From: an uncultured Poribacteria bacterium | GTDB lineage: Bacteria > Poribacteria > WGA-4E > WGA-3G | Assembly (NCBI GenBank): GCA_951828515.1 | Contig: OX639992.1 | Location: forward strand, 2,830,217 to 2,894,216 | DNA: 64,000 nt | Direction of reading: 5' to 3' | Shown: positions 44,401 to 52,137 of the stretch, piece after piece | How the letters are laid out: every line of letters starts with the position of its first letter | Numbering within the stretch: position 1 is the first letter of the stretch | Notes under the pieces: generated by a model | The model's input: only the letters and a program-made list of their open reading frames with translations | Database searches by the model: none | What the model was told of the DNA's origin: nothing | Program-made: the position numbers and the translations under genes

Positions 44401-45493
44401 TATCACTGACGTGATTCCGGGTGGCTTGGAGGGTGCGATGGATATCGCCTTAGCGGGTGGCAATGCGTATTGGACGCAAGGCGGAAACGTCCGATTTGTG
44501 AACCTGAGAGGTCAAAAACAGATTCGCAATGTTTCGACAGGGACGGATACCGCTGGGAGTCTCGCGATCGCTAACGGTAAAGTCTACTGGACGGAAGCGA
44601 CGGGTGAGAGTGGTGGCACGGTGAACAGTGCGAACCTTAACGGTTCGGGTGCGACACAACTCGCCTCAATCCTGGCTGCCCCGATGGGAATCGCTGTTGA
44701 TACCGCACGGAGCAAGTTGCTCTGGACGAACGCTCGTGGCAGAATCCAGAGTGCGAACCTCGACGGGTCAGGTATCACGAATGTTGTTGACGGTTTAGGG
44801 AGTCCGGGTGACATGGTATTGAGCAACAGTATCTCGGCACCTGCGGCGACAACGACAACCACAACGACGACTGCTGATAACTCAAAATATGATGTCAACA
44901 ACGACGGATCCGTTGATAACGCGGATGCGAGTTTAGTCGCTGCTGCTATGAATACCAGCAACACTCGATACGATGTTAATGGGGATGGCACGGTCAACTT
45001 CCTTGACCTGCTGCTGGTCTTCGATAACCGTGATCCGGGTGCGGCAGGCGCGCCGACCATCGTTGGTATGAAGTTGACGGCTGTTCAGGTAGATGTTCTC
45101 CAAGAACAGATCCATCTGTTGATTGCGACAGGGGATCGGTCGCCTGCCGCGATGCGGACGCTGGTTTACCTGCAGCAGCTGATAGCGACTGCACGTCCAG
45201 AGCAGACGCAGTTGCTTGCGAACTATCCGAATCCGTTCAACCCCGAAACGTGGATTCCATACCAGTTGGCGACGGATACGGATGTGCGACTCACGATTTA
45301 CAACACGCACGGTGTTGTGATCCGGACGTTGGAGCTTGGACATCAGTCGTCTGGCTACTACGTGGGTCGTGATCGTGCGGCGTATTGGGACGGTCGGAAT
45401 GCGTATGGCGAACAGGTTGCGAGTGGAATTTATTTCTACCAGTTCGAGACTGACGAAATGTCCACAATGCGCAAGATGGTAATATTAAAGTAG
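41453..45493 (+). CDS. 1346-residue secreted multidomain protein with dockerin-like and T9SS/FlgD-type tail
   Basis: Signal peptide (~1-29). Beta-sandwich regions follow to ~540, then a Gln tract (~543-551), Ig-like Thr/Ser-rich domains, a second Gln tract (~740), and a Big_1-like Ig domain (~755-855). Next is a beta-propeller-like part with two near-identical ~125-residue units containing GKVYWTEATGESGGT and SKLYWTNSRGK (LDL-receptor YWTD style, ~920-1115). Then come a Thr run, two EF-hand-like dockerin loops (YDVNNDGSVDNADASL, YDVNGDGTVNFLDLLL; ~1142-1180), and a C-terminal domain with NYPNPFNPETWIPYQLA and GIYFYQFE. The tail resembles type IX-type sorting or FlgD Ig domains. Probably an extracellular adhesin or cellulosome-like component. 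Confidence 0.85.
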   Translation: MNNLTTRKIVLGLLMTLVLAFSVQGTADALTLTRRTSDDLKTLRRGDQFTINFNVSDLTATSSAADEILTIPAVPDLTLKRIGSTTIPSADAGSDITLHEAYDPSSDGAGHKSYQRLQNRDYSVTYQVDSNASYLAKSDSIESGGESVPFTVYVVPRDDGVGTTEVVITLTSQAGPGFIAKSGAGPIGIAIDSTSNLPVTYRIIEGSGQIYVRHTTNSDRVRPKRSRGQDLLTSSATDTGDIQVYLDMRSSSNKVTVRVGDQHRYAKTFTFIYGRPVLTKTSSGDDQEGAFGGQLANALEVKLTDGKAKAISGVPVPFEPTEDSTIIPVLGTVVYVTAQNGNTLDSTAITGSPAAYTVTVKSNNLTGATAGNPVWVQTNNSGVAKVYLQLLARSGTETTAPETVTVSFPNAYSEMFSATAVHERISSTLETLPIEKVKDKIYDLTVRVQRGGHNYSLQNVQFTTNKGAFTRTNDTPLADNADQRDQTVITQADGTASVRYYVGEDTASRRVSVRFTDPQSGSVLEESFTINPGGTSRGSTTQQQQQQQQPGTPTNTITISPSSTTGAPGSTVTVSVSSSPSDATVTLSSNDFANTNFSPQVDVTPFSSTLTLPSSAGTYTFFAVGTVAGTAASESAVVTVTSPELGTLTISPTGAAVNGVQSVSITARTADNTIPEGALFVTLGGTGFTTTSVPITGGSATTGVALPTTASTYTLTVSATGYNPASTILVVSGGTGQQQQQQQQQVPTVAEPSSIQISGPATRSGTVNTQLDSPLLARVLDADGNGVPNARVIFRVRTGQGRLSARGNGRAVGVQTDSSGFARTNYTPASASSTVEAEVRRVTRTVEFTITTGTAVTTRIPGPSGTPGTISPTVLVGTANRPPMIWVDGGAIYALVGASVERFAPSVDNAQNLAVGSGKVYWTEATGESGGTINSANLNGSGVTELASILATPMGIAVDTAGSKLYWTNSRGKIQNANLDGSGITDVIPGGLEGAMDIALAGGNAYWTQGGNVRFVNLRGQKQIRNVSTGTDTAGSLAIANGKVYWTEATGESGGTVNSANLNGSGATQLASILAAPMGIAVDTARSKLLWTNARGRIQSANLDGSGITNVVDGLGSPGDMVLSNSISAPAATTTTTTTTADNSKYDVNNDGSVDNADASLVAAAMNTSNTRYDVNGDGTVNFLDLLLVFDNRDPGAAGAPTIVGMKLTAVQVDVLQEQIHLLIATGDRSPAAMRTLVYLQQLIATARPEQTQLLANYPNPFNPETWIPYQLATDTDVRLTIYNTHGVVIRTLELGHQSSGYYVGRDRAAYWDGRNAYGEQVASGIYFYQFETDEMSTMRKMVILK

Positions 45494-45566
45494 CCGTCGG
45501 CAGTCGGCAGTCGGTAAAGAGGTTTTCGTTTAACGATATCCTCTTCGCCGAAAGCCGAAAGCCATT
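45494..45566. repeat. decamer palindrome with TAAAGAGG centre
   Basis: GTCGGCAGTCGGCAGTCGG, then TAAAGAGG..CCTCTT, then GCCGAAAGCCGAAAGCC. It starts immediately after the stop codon of the 1346-residue protein gene. Confidence 0.75.
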
Positions 45567-45574
45567 AACAAACG

Positions 45575-45605
45575 AAGGCGCGGTTTCCACGCCGCGCCTT
45601 TTTTC
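45575..45605 (+). terminator. terminator of the 1346-residue protein gene
   Basis: AAGGCGCGG, TTTCCACG loop, CCGCGCCTTTTTTC. The TTGACA of the next promoter begins within its T run (45606). Confidence 0.88.
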
Positions 45606-45663
45606 TTGACAATCCTTAGCGTGCATGTTACCTTATACGCAGCTGAAGCGGACGTAGAACTTT

Positions 45664-46110
45664 TTGAAAAAAGACGGGACATTCTGGCGGGCCGTGAGGG
45701 AGTTTTGGAGAACAGGAAAGGCAGGCTTTGCCCTGTTTCTGATTTCTCTCTTTTTTCTCCTTTATGGTTACGTCGCTCTGGATTACGAAATAGCGAGAGG
45801 CTGGAAAGGACACGAATCCGTTCAAAATGTTCTAAAAGACATCTCGGCATTTATCCCCGTTGGTGGGGCGTTAATCGCAATAATAGTAGGAGGTATTGAC
45901 ATCATGATGTTACTGTCAGATTGGTTCTATGAGAGACGCGAAAAACGTATTCAGGCTGAGAGAGAAAAAGCCAGGGAAGAAGGGAAAAAAGAAGGCTACG
46001 CAGAGGGGTATGCAGCCGCAAAAGCAGAAAACGGTTCTGCCAGTAATGAAGCCCCTAATCCGCCACCGAAGCCTTCAAATGATCCACCAGAGGATACAGA
46101 AAATCCTTAA
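45664..46110 (+). CDS. two-helix membrane protein with charged coil, paralog 2
   Basis: 148 residues from a TTG at 45664 (a TAG nine bases upstream limits the start; a GTG at 45694 is possible). Two membrane segments (~22-42, ~60-85) with ARGWKGHES between them, then an Arg/Glu/Ala coil with EGKKEGYAEGYAAA repeats and a Pro-rich acidic tail. Relatives: 29359 and 63001. It follows a TTGACA-type promoter directly after a terminator. Confidence 0.68.
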   Translation: MKKDGTFWRAVREFWRTGKAGFALFLISLFFLLYGYVALDYEIARGWKGHESVQNVLKDISAFIPVGGALIAIIVGGIDIMMLLSDWFYERREKRIQAEREKAREEGKKEGYAEGYAAAKAENGSASNEAPNPPPKPSNDPPEDTENP

Positions 46111-46143
46111 TCCCATATTCAGCAAACCAGCCTCTACCGACGC

Positions 46144-46228
46144 TGGCGAGGTTTGTAACCTCGCCCGTATCAACTCACCTTTCTCCATCCTGCAAATCCT
46201 TGAATCCTGTAAATCCTGATTCAGACAA
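46144..46228. repeat. family B palindrome and ATTCAGAC repeat
   Basis: GGCGAGGTTTGTAACCTCGCC at 46144-46165, then the CTGTAAATCCTGATTCAGAC form at 46206-46226. Confidence 0.7.
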
Positions 46229-46236
46229 TTATCCCC

Positions 46237-46265
46237 TTGACCGGATCTCCGAAACGTGCTATACT
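46237..46265 (+). promoter_or_regulatory. promoter of the redoxin-fusion gene
   Basis: TTGACC, 17 bp, TATACT, followed 30 nt later by AGGAGGT and the ATG at 46298. Confidence 0.7.
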
Positions 46266-46297
46266 AAAAAAATAGAAAACATCAACAGGAGGTCCGT

Positions 46298-48196
46298 ATG
46301 AAACCCTATCTACTCACACTATTCCTTATACTCGCACTACCCTTCACAGGACACACAGCGTCCGAATACGCAATCACAAAAAAACACCGTGTCATCCAAG
46401 AGGCATCTTTACAACCGAGCGATGTCCCGATCGGCACAAAAATCTCGCACCTCACCTTCACAACACTCCGCGGCGATACACATAATTTACACACCCTCAC
46501 CGCACAGGGACCCGTCGTCTTCACATTCCTCGCAACCGAATGCCCTGTCGCGCAACGCTATACGATGCGTCTGAAACGGTTGCACGCCGAATTCGCGCCT
46601 AAAAATACCACCTTTGTCGCAGTCTATGCCAATGAAAATGATTCCGAAGACGACGTAAAAAACTATATCGCTAAAGCAGATTATCCGATAAAAAGAGGCG
46701 AGGTTGCAAACCTCGCCAGCGGTGATGTGGGATTGTTCTTTGTTGTGAAGGATACGACCGGTAAGCTTGCACGTGCGCTCGGCGCAACCATGACCCCGCA
46801 GGCCGTTCTCGTTGATACAACCCATACGGTCAGCTACCGCGGTGCCATCGACGATAACCGCTACGAGCCACGCGTCAAACACCACTACCTACGAGACGCG
46901 CTTCTCGCAACGCACACCGATACGCCTATCCCCGTGCAAGAGACACCCGCGTTCGGATGCACACTCCATCTCCCCGAAACCGATCTCCACGCAGAGATTA
47001 CCTATAGCCAGCACATCGCACCCGTTCTCCAGAAGAACTGCCAGACGTGCCATCGACAAGGCGAGGTCGCACCCTTCACACTCACCGACTACAGCGACGC
47101 AAAGGCGTGGGCAACCGAAATCGCTGAATATACACAGGCACGTCTCATGCCACCCTGGAAACCCGCCTCCGGCTACGGCGACTTCAAGAACGAACGGCAA
47201 CTCACGGATACCGAAATCCAGATGATCGCACATTGGGTAGAATCCGGCGCGCCCGCTGGTGACCTCGACGCTGTGCCACCCGCGCCCCAGTTCCCCGAAG
47301 GATGGGCACTCGGTGAACCCGATTGGATCGCTGAAATGCCAGTCACATACCAGATCGAACCCGAAGGCGAAGACGAATATCGGCAGTTCATCATACCCAC
47401 TAACTTCGAGACGGACATGTACGTTCAAGCCGTTGACGTGCAACCCGGCAACCGCAAGACCGTGCATCACGTCATCGCCTACTTAGATGTGAACGGCGAA
47501 GCCCGCAAGCTCGACGCACAGGACCCGAAGCCGGGCTATGTTACAGAAGGAACAGGACCCGGATTTGATAGCGCAGGAACAGTCGGGGGTTGGGCACCCG
47601 GCATTACGCCATCGGTCTTACCGGAGGGTGTCGGGTATCTCCTACCGAAAGGTGCCGACATCGTCATGCAGGTGCATTACTACCGCACTGGGCATCTCGA
47701 ACGGGATCGCTCGCGGTTGGGGGTATACTTCTCCAAAACGGCGACAACCGCGAAATTGCATATCGGAGATGCGACTAACAGCGATTTCGTTATCCCTGCG
47801 GGTGAAGAGTGGTATGAGGTCTTAGCATCGAAAAACTTCAAGAAAGACGTTTATCTTTTAGCAACGATGCCGCACATGCATCTACTCGGACGTGATATGC
47901 GGCTTGTCGCCACAACGCCATCCGGTGAAAAGCACAGCCTCATCTGGATCCAAGATTGGGATTTCAATTGGCAGGACATCTATCACTATCGCGAGCCGAT
48001 CTTCTTACCCGCTGGCACCCGTGTCGATCTCGTCTCGCATTTCGATAACTCCGCAGAGAACCCAGCGAACCCGCACGATCCACCGATCCCTGTCGGTTGG
48101 GGCGAAAAAACGACGGATGAGATGTGTATCGGATTTTTGTATTACGTCAAAGCCAGCGAATTTTCCCCGAATCTCACAACAACGACGCCACCGTAA
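46298..48196 (+). CDS. redoxin / cytochrome-c / copper-monooxygenase-like fusion protein
   Basis: 632 residues. A signal peptide (~1-22) is followed by an AhpC/TSA-like thioredoxin-fold domain (~30-195; TECPVAQRYT, VDTTHTVSYRG, so only one Cys in the active region). A cytochrome-c-like stretch with a CxxCH haem site (CQTCHR, ~250) follows. Last is a PHM-like copper type II domain with HHVIAYL, QVHYY and MPHMHLLGRD, whose His residues would bind Cu (~380-620). It is exported and probably an oxidative enzyme of the periplasm or surface. In-frame insert: RGEVANLASGDVG (~130-142) is encoded by a family B palindrome (46695-46717). Confidence 0.82.
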   Translation: MKPYLLTLFLILALPFTGHTASEYAITKKHRVIQEASLQPSDVPIGTKISHLTFTTLRGDTHNLHTLTAQGPVVFTFLATECPVAQRYTMRLKRLHAEFAPKNTTFVAVYANENDSEDDVKNYIAKADYPIKRGEVANLASGDVGLFFVVKDTTGKLARALGATMTPQAVLVDTTHTVSYRGAIDDNRYEPRVKHHYLRDALLATHTDTPIPVQETPAFGCTLHLPETDLHAEITYSQHIAPVLQKNCQTCHRQGEVAPFTLTDYSDAKAWATEIAEYTQARLMPPWKPASGYGDFKNERQLTDTEIQMIAHWVESGAPAGDLDAVPPAPQFPEGWALGEPDWIAEMPVTYQIEPEGEDEYRQFIIPTNFETDMYVQAVDVQPGNRKTVHHVIAYLDVNGEARKLDAQDPKPGYVTEGTGPGFDSAGTVGGWAPGITPSVLPEGVGYLLPKGADIVMQVHYYRTGHLERDRSRLGVYFSKTATTAKLHIGDATNSDFVIPAGEEWYEVLASKNFKKDVYLLATMPHMHLLGRDMRLVATTPSGEKHSLIWIQDWDFNWQDIYHYREPIFLPAGTRVDLVSHFDNSAENPANPHDPPIPVGWGEKTTDEMCIGFLYYVKASEFSPNLTTTTPP

Positions 48197-49463
48197 CCTG
48201 CTCTAAGCACTCACGCTGAGACTCCCGAAGCGTCCCCAAGACACGCGCACCCGACTCAGACGATATCCGCTGCACAAAATCCATCGTCATCTCACCCTCA
48301 ACCGCATCTACAAGGGTTGCCAGCGTAATATCCTCTAACGCGCGCGCCGGGAGATACCCATCCGTATCCCCTTCAATCTCATAGATTAACCCCGCCGCCT
48401 TGAACCGTTCAAAACTCTGATGCACAACCTCTACTGAAACCCCTGAACGCGTGGCAACCTCCTCTACCAAACACGCGCCTTCACCCTTAGCAAAACGCTC
48501 CGCAACGATCAGAAACAACGTAATAATACCAGAAGCGTTCAGATAACCATGCGTCTCATGGCGGAACCGACCGCGTGCAGCGTCCTGCCGATGGAGATGC
48601 TGAACAGAATTCGACACCTCCGCACCGAGCAGAATCACCACCCACGCCACATAAGTCCAGATAGCAAAGATGATCAACATCGCCAGCGCACCGTAGATGT
48701 CGCTATAGTTCTGCCACACTACCTCCAGATAACGTCCAAAGGCGATCTTCGCGATTTGGAAGAACGTCCCCGCTACGAATGTACCGAGCAGTGCCGAACT
48801 CCACTTCACGAACGTATTCGGCATCGCAATGTACATCAGGAAAAACAGGCAGTAGACCAGCACCCATGGGAACACATGTCCGAACACCCAGTTGGTAGCA
48901 TTTGAGAAAAAGAGCCAGATAAGCAGCGGTCCCACGGAGAGCAACGTATAGAAAACGGCGTATTTCTGAAACGCTTGCACCACCGGCAACCGCCGCCGCG
49001 CACCCCAAATATCGTTAAAATGCCGCTCCACCGACATGAATAGCATCGTCGAGATCAGCAGAAACAGCAGGAACCCGCCAACGCTCAGCCCGCCGAGATT
49101 TCTATTGGCAAATCCTGAGAGTTCTGATACAATCTCCTCAGCACTATAGCGCGGCAGGAAATTATCACGGAGCAGCCCGATCAACGGCGAGGTGTCATCT
49201 TCCACAAGACCAAACGTTTTCAGCAAAAACAGCGCAACCGCCGACAGCGGCACAAGACATAACAATGTGTTAAACGCCAACGATGATGCCTGCTGCAGAC
49301 ATTTATGCGCCATGAATTGATGGCAGACGTTCACGCCGAGACGTAAGGCAGCCCCCCGGACACCGCGAAAATATCCCGCATAGAACTTACGCGGTGTCCT
49401 CCGCTGGCGAGGTTTGTAACCTCGACTGGTGCTGTCTGGAGCGGGTTGCACGTGGTTATCCAT
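48174..49463 (-). CDS. YihY/BrkB-family membrane protein with C-terminal winged-helix-like part
   Basis: 429 residues, convergent with the previous gene and overlapping it by 23 bp. Six or so membrane helices span ~60-310, including the family segments QQASSLAFNTLLCLVPLS and WTYVAWVVILLGAEVS. The C-terminal ~110 residues resemble a winged helix (CLVEEVATRSGVSVEVVHQSF). The function of YihY is unsettled (once called RNase BN, and transport has been proposed). The near-N-terminal STSRGYKPRQRRTPR is encoded by a family B palindrome (49404-49424), so the N-terminus is repeat-derived. Confidence 0.88.
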   Translation of the reverse strand: MDNHVQPAPDSTSRGYKPRQRRTPRKFYAGYFRGVRGAALRLGVNVCHQFMAHKCLQQASSLAFNTLLCLVPLSAVALFLLKTFGLVEDDTSPLIGLLRDNFLPRYSAEEIVSELSGFANRNLGGLSVGGFLLFLLISTMLFMSVERHFNDIWGARRRLPVVQAFQKYAVFYTLLSVGPLLIWLFFSNATNWVFGHVFPWVLVYCLFFLMYIAMPNTFVKWSSALLGTFVAGTFFQIAKIAFGRYLEVVWQNYSDIYGALAMLIIFAIWTYVAWVVILLGAEVSNSVQHLHRQDAARGRFRHETHGYLNASGIITLFLIVAERFAKGEGACLVEEVATRSGVSVEVVHQSFERFKAAGLIYEIEGDTDGYLPARALEDITLATLVDAVEGEMTMDFVQRISSESGARVLGTLRESQRECLEQVTVASLL

Positions 49464-49523
49464 AAGAAAATTGGGTAAGTCCTACCTCATATTTTTCGGA
49501 AAGGTTATGTATCATCATCTCTT

Positions 49524-50225
49524 ATGACAGACTCCAAACCGGATTTGATTTCACGCTTAAAACGTAAACTTAGACAAAACCCGTTCTTATCCTACCTCAT
49601 CGGATGTCCGTATCCCGCCCCACGATGGAATCGATGTGTCAGAAAACTGATCCAACGTCTCGGTCCCGACGCGAAAATCTTGGACCTCGGTGCCGGCACT
49701 CGCCGCCGCGCCCCAAACGTCATCAACCTCGAAATCGAGATTACGCCTAAAGTCGATATTGTTGCCGATGGACACCTTTTGCCGTTCAGCAACGACACCT
49801 TTGATGCAGTCATCTCTGAAGCCGTCCTTGAGCATGTCCATTCGCCGAATCTCGTTGTCTCAGAGATCTACCGGGTCCTGAAACCCGGGGGCAATATCTG
49901 CATTGCCGTCCCGTTCTTACAAGGCTACCACGCCTCTCCTCACGATTATCAGCGATGGACAGTCCCCGGCATCATCCAACTCTGCGCCGCCTTCTCTGAA
50001 ATCGAAAGCGGTCCCTGCGCCGGTCCGACGACCTCTTTACACTGGATCTTCCGGGAATACATCGGGCTGATCTGTTCCTTCGGTAGCCTACTCCTCGCGA
50101 AAGCAATCTCCCTTATCATCGGATGGCTGACATTTCCCATCCTACTCTTAGATGTACCACTCTCCCTACATAAAGATGCCCATATTTTGGCGTCAGCCGT
50201 CTATTTCGTCGGAAAGAAGCCGTAG
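49524..50225 (+). CDS. SAM-dependent methyltransferase
   Basis: 233 residues. Class I Rossmann fold with the SAM motif ILDLGAGTRRRAPNVINLEIE, an acidic VADGHLLPF at strand 3, and EHVHSPNLVVSEIYRVLKPGG (methyltransferase_11 style). A hydrophobic stretch near 180-215 may contact the membrane. The substrate is unknown. It is divergent to the BrkB gene and ends 206 bp before the stop of a RAYT on the opposite strand. Confidence 0.85.
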   Translation: MTDSKPDLISRLKRKLRQNPFLSYLIGCPYPAPRWNRCVRKLIQRLGPDAKILDLGAGTRRRAPNVINLEIEITPKVDIVADGHLLPFSNDTFDAVISEAVLEHVHSPNLVVSEIYRVLKPGGNICIAVPFLQGYHASPHDYQRWTVPGIIQLCAAFSEIESGPCAGPTTSLHWIFREYIGLICSFGSLLLAKAISLIIGWLTFPILLLDVPLSLHKDAHILASAVYFVGKKP

Positions 50226-50402
50226 CACGTATGTTTCTGCCGCTGGTGAAGGAACCCCGCCCGTTAATGAGGATGGATGCGAACGTTACCCTTTCTACCA
50301 AAAGTCCACTCCTCGGCATTATATAGCACTTCACCAGGGAATGTCAAAAGAAAACATCTGTTGGCGAATCCCGTTCTCCGCGGAAGGACCGTTTCGTTCA
50401 CT

Positions 50403-50427
50403 GCTGGCGAGGTTTCCTAACCTCGCC
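50403..50427. repeat. family B palindrome at RAYT 3' side
   Basis: GGCGAGGTTTCCTAACCTCG, 5 bp from the RAYT stop (on the minus strand). It is inverted relative to the array on the other side of the gene. Confidence 0.85.
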
Positions 50428-50431
50428 CTTT

Positions 50432-50920
50432 TCACCAATCCATCTCATATTTACATCGCCAGTAGGGGTAATCCCGGGGCCTTTCTACAAGCCCCTTTTT
50501 TACAGGATTTACATAACAATAACGGATGATATTATTCAGAGCTGCTTCATTCCGCACCCCCCACTCCCTGTACTCAGGTTGCCAGAAATGCCCACGTCTT
50601 GATAAATATTTATTAATCTTGCGCGCTGTAAACAGTTTCAGCGAATGCAAGACTTTTGGGAGCGTTTGACCAGTCCCAAGTTCAATAATAGCATGCACAT
50701 GGTCAGGCATGATCATAATACATATCCACTTGAGTCGGCTCTCTGTTTCTAACCAGTCAAATGTTTCAAAGATGATCGATGCAACATTGTCATTAGCAAG
50801 AAGCTGCTGCCGTCGGTATGTGTTAATTATAATATGGTAATAAGCCCCTGGTATTGAGGTTCTGCCTTTCCGTAGGTTGTGGTTCCGGTATTTCGTACTT
50901 CTCCCGTTGGGGGTGTTCAC
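50432..50920 (-). CDS. REP-associated tyrosine transposase (RAYT), copy B
   Basis: 162 residues from a GTG at 50920 preceded by AGGAGGACGAAG. Shares NLRKGRTSIPGAYYHI, HUH motif MIMPDHVHAII, and RYCYVNPVKKGLV / YWRCKYEMDW with copy A, so the two are clear paralogs. Its flanks differ completely from those of copy A: family B palindromes, one inverted at the 3' side and 4 tandem copies at the 5' side. Confidence 0.92.
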   Translation of the reverse strand: MNTPNGRSTKYRNHNLRKGRTSIPGAYYHIIINTYRRQQLLANDNVASIIFETFDWLETESRLKWICIMIMPDHVHAIIELGTGQTLPKVLHSLKLFTARKINKYLSRRGHFWQPEYREWGVRNEAALNNIIRYCYVNPVKKGLVERPRDYPYWRCKYEMDW

Positions 50921-50950
50921 CTTCGTCCTCCTCTTGAATTTCGGTTCTAC

Positions 50951-51124
50951 ATGGCGAGGTTAGGAAACCTCGCCAGCGTTTACAATGGATGTCGTTTGTG
51001 ATGGCGAGGTTAGGAAACCTCGCCAGCGTTTACAATGGATGTCGTTTGTGATGGCGAGGTTAGGAAACCTCGCCAGCGTTTACAATGGATGTCGTTTGTG
51101 ATGGCGAGGTTAGGAAACCTCGCC
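50951..51124. repeat. 50-bp tandem array of family B palindromes
   Basis: Units start at 50951, 51001, 51051 and 51101 (last partial). Each has ATGGCGAGGTTAGGAAACC, CTCGCC and a constant 26-nt spacer. Copies are identical. The period is the same, 50 bp, as the family C array at 35203, although the sequences are unrelated. Confidence 0.93.
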
Positions 51125-51139
51125 TCTGACCACTGATGC

Positions 51140-51266
51140 TCAAAATTACGTAAGTCCTGTCAAAAAAAAACGGCGAGGTTTCTAACCTCGCCTACTGATT
51201 GCTGATGGGTTCCAATGGCTATTCTACTGACTGCTGGCTACTGATGGCTGACCGCTAATGACTAAC
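51140..51266. repeat. GTAAGTCCT end, family B and decamers
   Basis: ACGTAAGTCCTG at 51147 (one end of the AGGACTTACGC element), a family B palindrome at 51172-51193, then decamers to the stop codon of the dsRBD gene. Confidence 0.65.
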
Positions 51267-51785
51267 TTACCGAAACGTAATCTTATCCGCCTCTGCCTTT
51301 TCAAGCAGACTCCGGACAATCTCTAACGTCAGTTTGGAAAGTTTTTGCGAGAATTCGGCATCTGTAAGCATTCGGTACCGTGAAGGTTGCGATGTGGTAA
51401 GCCGTTCGTTCGCGATCGTTAGTGCGCTTGACACGATCGGTATAGGGGCTTCGAGCGGTGCAGACGAGTCTGGAGCAGGTTCCGAAATAGGCGCAGAGGT
51501 GACATCAACTGTATCACCCGCTAAAAAACTTTCGCGCCGCGAATTAATTTCGTCTAACGCCTGCTGTGCAGCGACTTGGTGTGCAAATCTTTTTGAACCG
51601 GGAATCGGCTCAGGTGTCTCATGAACCCAGTCCCCATAGGAGACTTTTACCTGCCACTGTGGGGAATCCGCCGGTCCGTGCTGCGTTTCAGTATAAGTCG
51701 GTTGACGCAACCCGCGTTCTTGGCAGTATTGAATCAAAAGCCCTTTATAATTTTCCAAAGCCTCGCCGTTAGCCAAGTCTGCCAT
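51267..51785 (-). CDS. double-stranded-RNA-binding-domain protein
   Basis: 172 residues. Residues ~8-85 form a DRBM fold: NYKGLLIQYCQERGLRQPTY, WQVKVSYGD and GSKRFAHQVAAQQALDEI, whose basic KR-H patch matches the RNA-backbone contact. The rest is a disordered acidic/Pro region and a helical end (LTLEIVRSLLEKAEADK). There is no RNase III domain. It starts after GAGGAGGG. It is 19 bp downstream of rpsU on the same strand, so the two are probably co-transcribed, pointing to ribosome or RNA metabolism. Confidence 0.8.
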   Translation of the reverse strand: MADLANGEALENYKGLLIQYCQERGLRQPTYTETQHGPADSPQWQVKVSYGDWVHETPEPIPGSKRFAHQVAAQQALDEINSRRESFLAGDTVDVTSAPISEPAPDSSAPLEAPIPIVSSALTIANERLTTSQPSRYRMLTDAEFSQKLSKLTLEIVRSLLEKAEADKITFR

Positions 51786-51804
51786 GCATCCCTCCTCAAG
51801 CTAT

Positions 51805-52047
51805 TTACCGAGAACTGTCACTACGACCACCATTGTAAAACTGTGGACGTTCACCGCCCATTCTACGGGGTTTCACCTTCCGCTGCCGTTTCATCTCAAT
51901 TCTGCGTCGTTTCTCGCTCGGTTTCTCGTAAAAACTCCGTTTTTTGATTTCTGTGACGATACCGGCTTTTCCACACATCTTCTTAAAGCGTGCCAGGGCG
52001 CGGTCAAACTGTTCACCTGAATCGACACTCACTTCTACTTGAACCAT
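51805..52047 (-). CDS. rpsU: 30S ribosomal protein S21
   Basis: 80 residues: [41 protein letters not shown] and a basic tail. S21 sits near the anti-Shine-Dalgarno helix and aids initiation. Slightly longer than in E. coli (71), with a Gly/Arg end. The strong GGAGG ribosome binding site lies just upstream. Confidence 0.95.
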   Translation of the reverse strand: MVQVEVSVDSGEQFDRALARFKKMCGKAGIVTEIKKRSFYEKPSEKRRRIEMKRQRKVKPRRMGGERPQFYNGGRSDSSR

Positions 52048-52137
52048 TTTTTTAGCCTCCGTTAGAATATGAATTTACAAAAACACTTTATAAATTATAT
52101 CACATCTTGCACCGGATGTCAAATATTTCTTTGATGC

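Noticed and set aside
50152-50529. Open frame of 125 codons after the methyltransferase
   Set aside because: It overlaps the methyltransferase end, a family B palindrome and the RAYT end on the other strand. No start signal.
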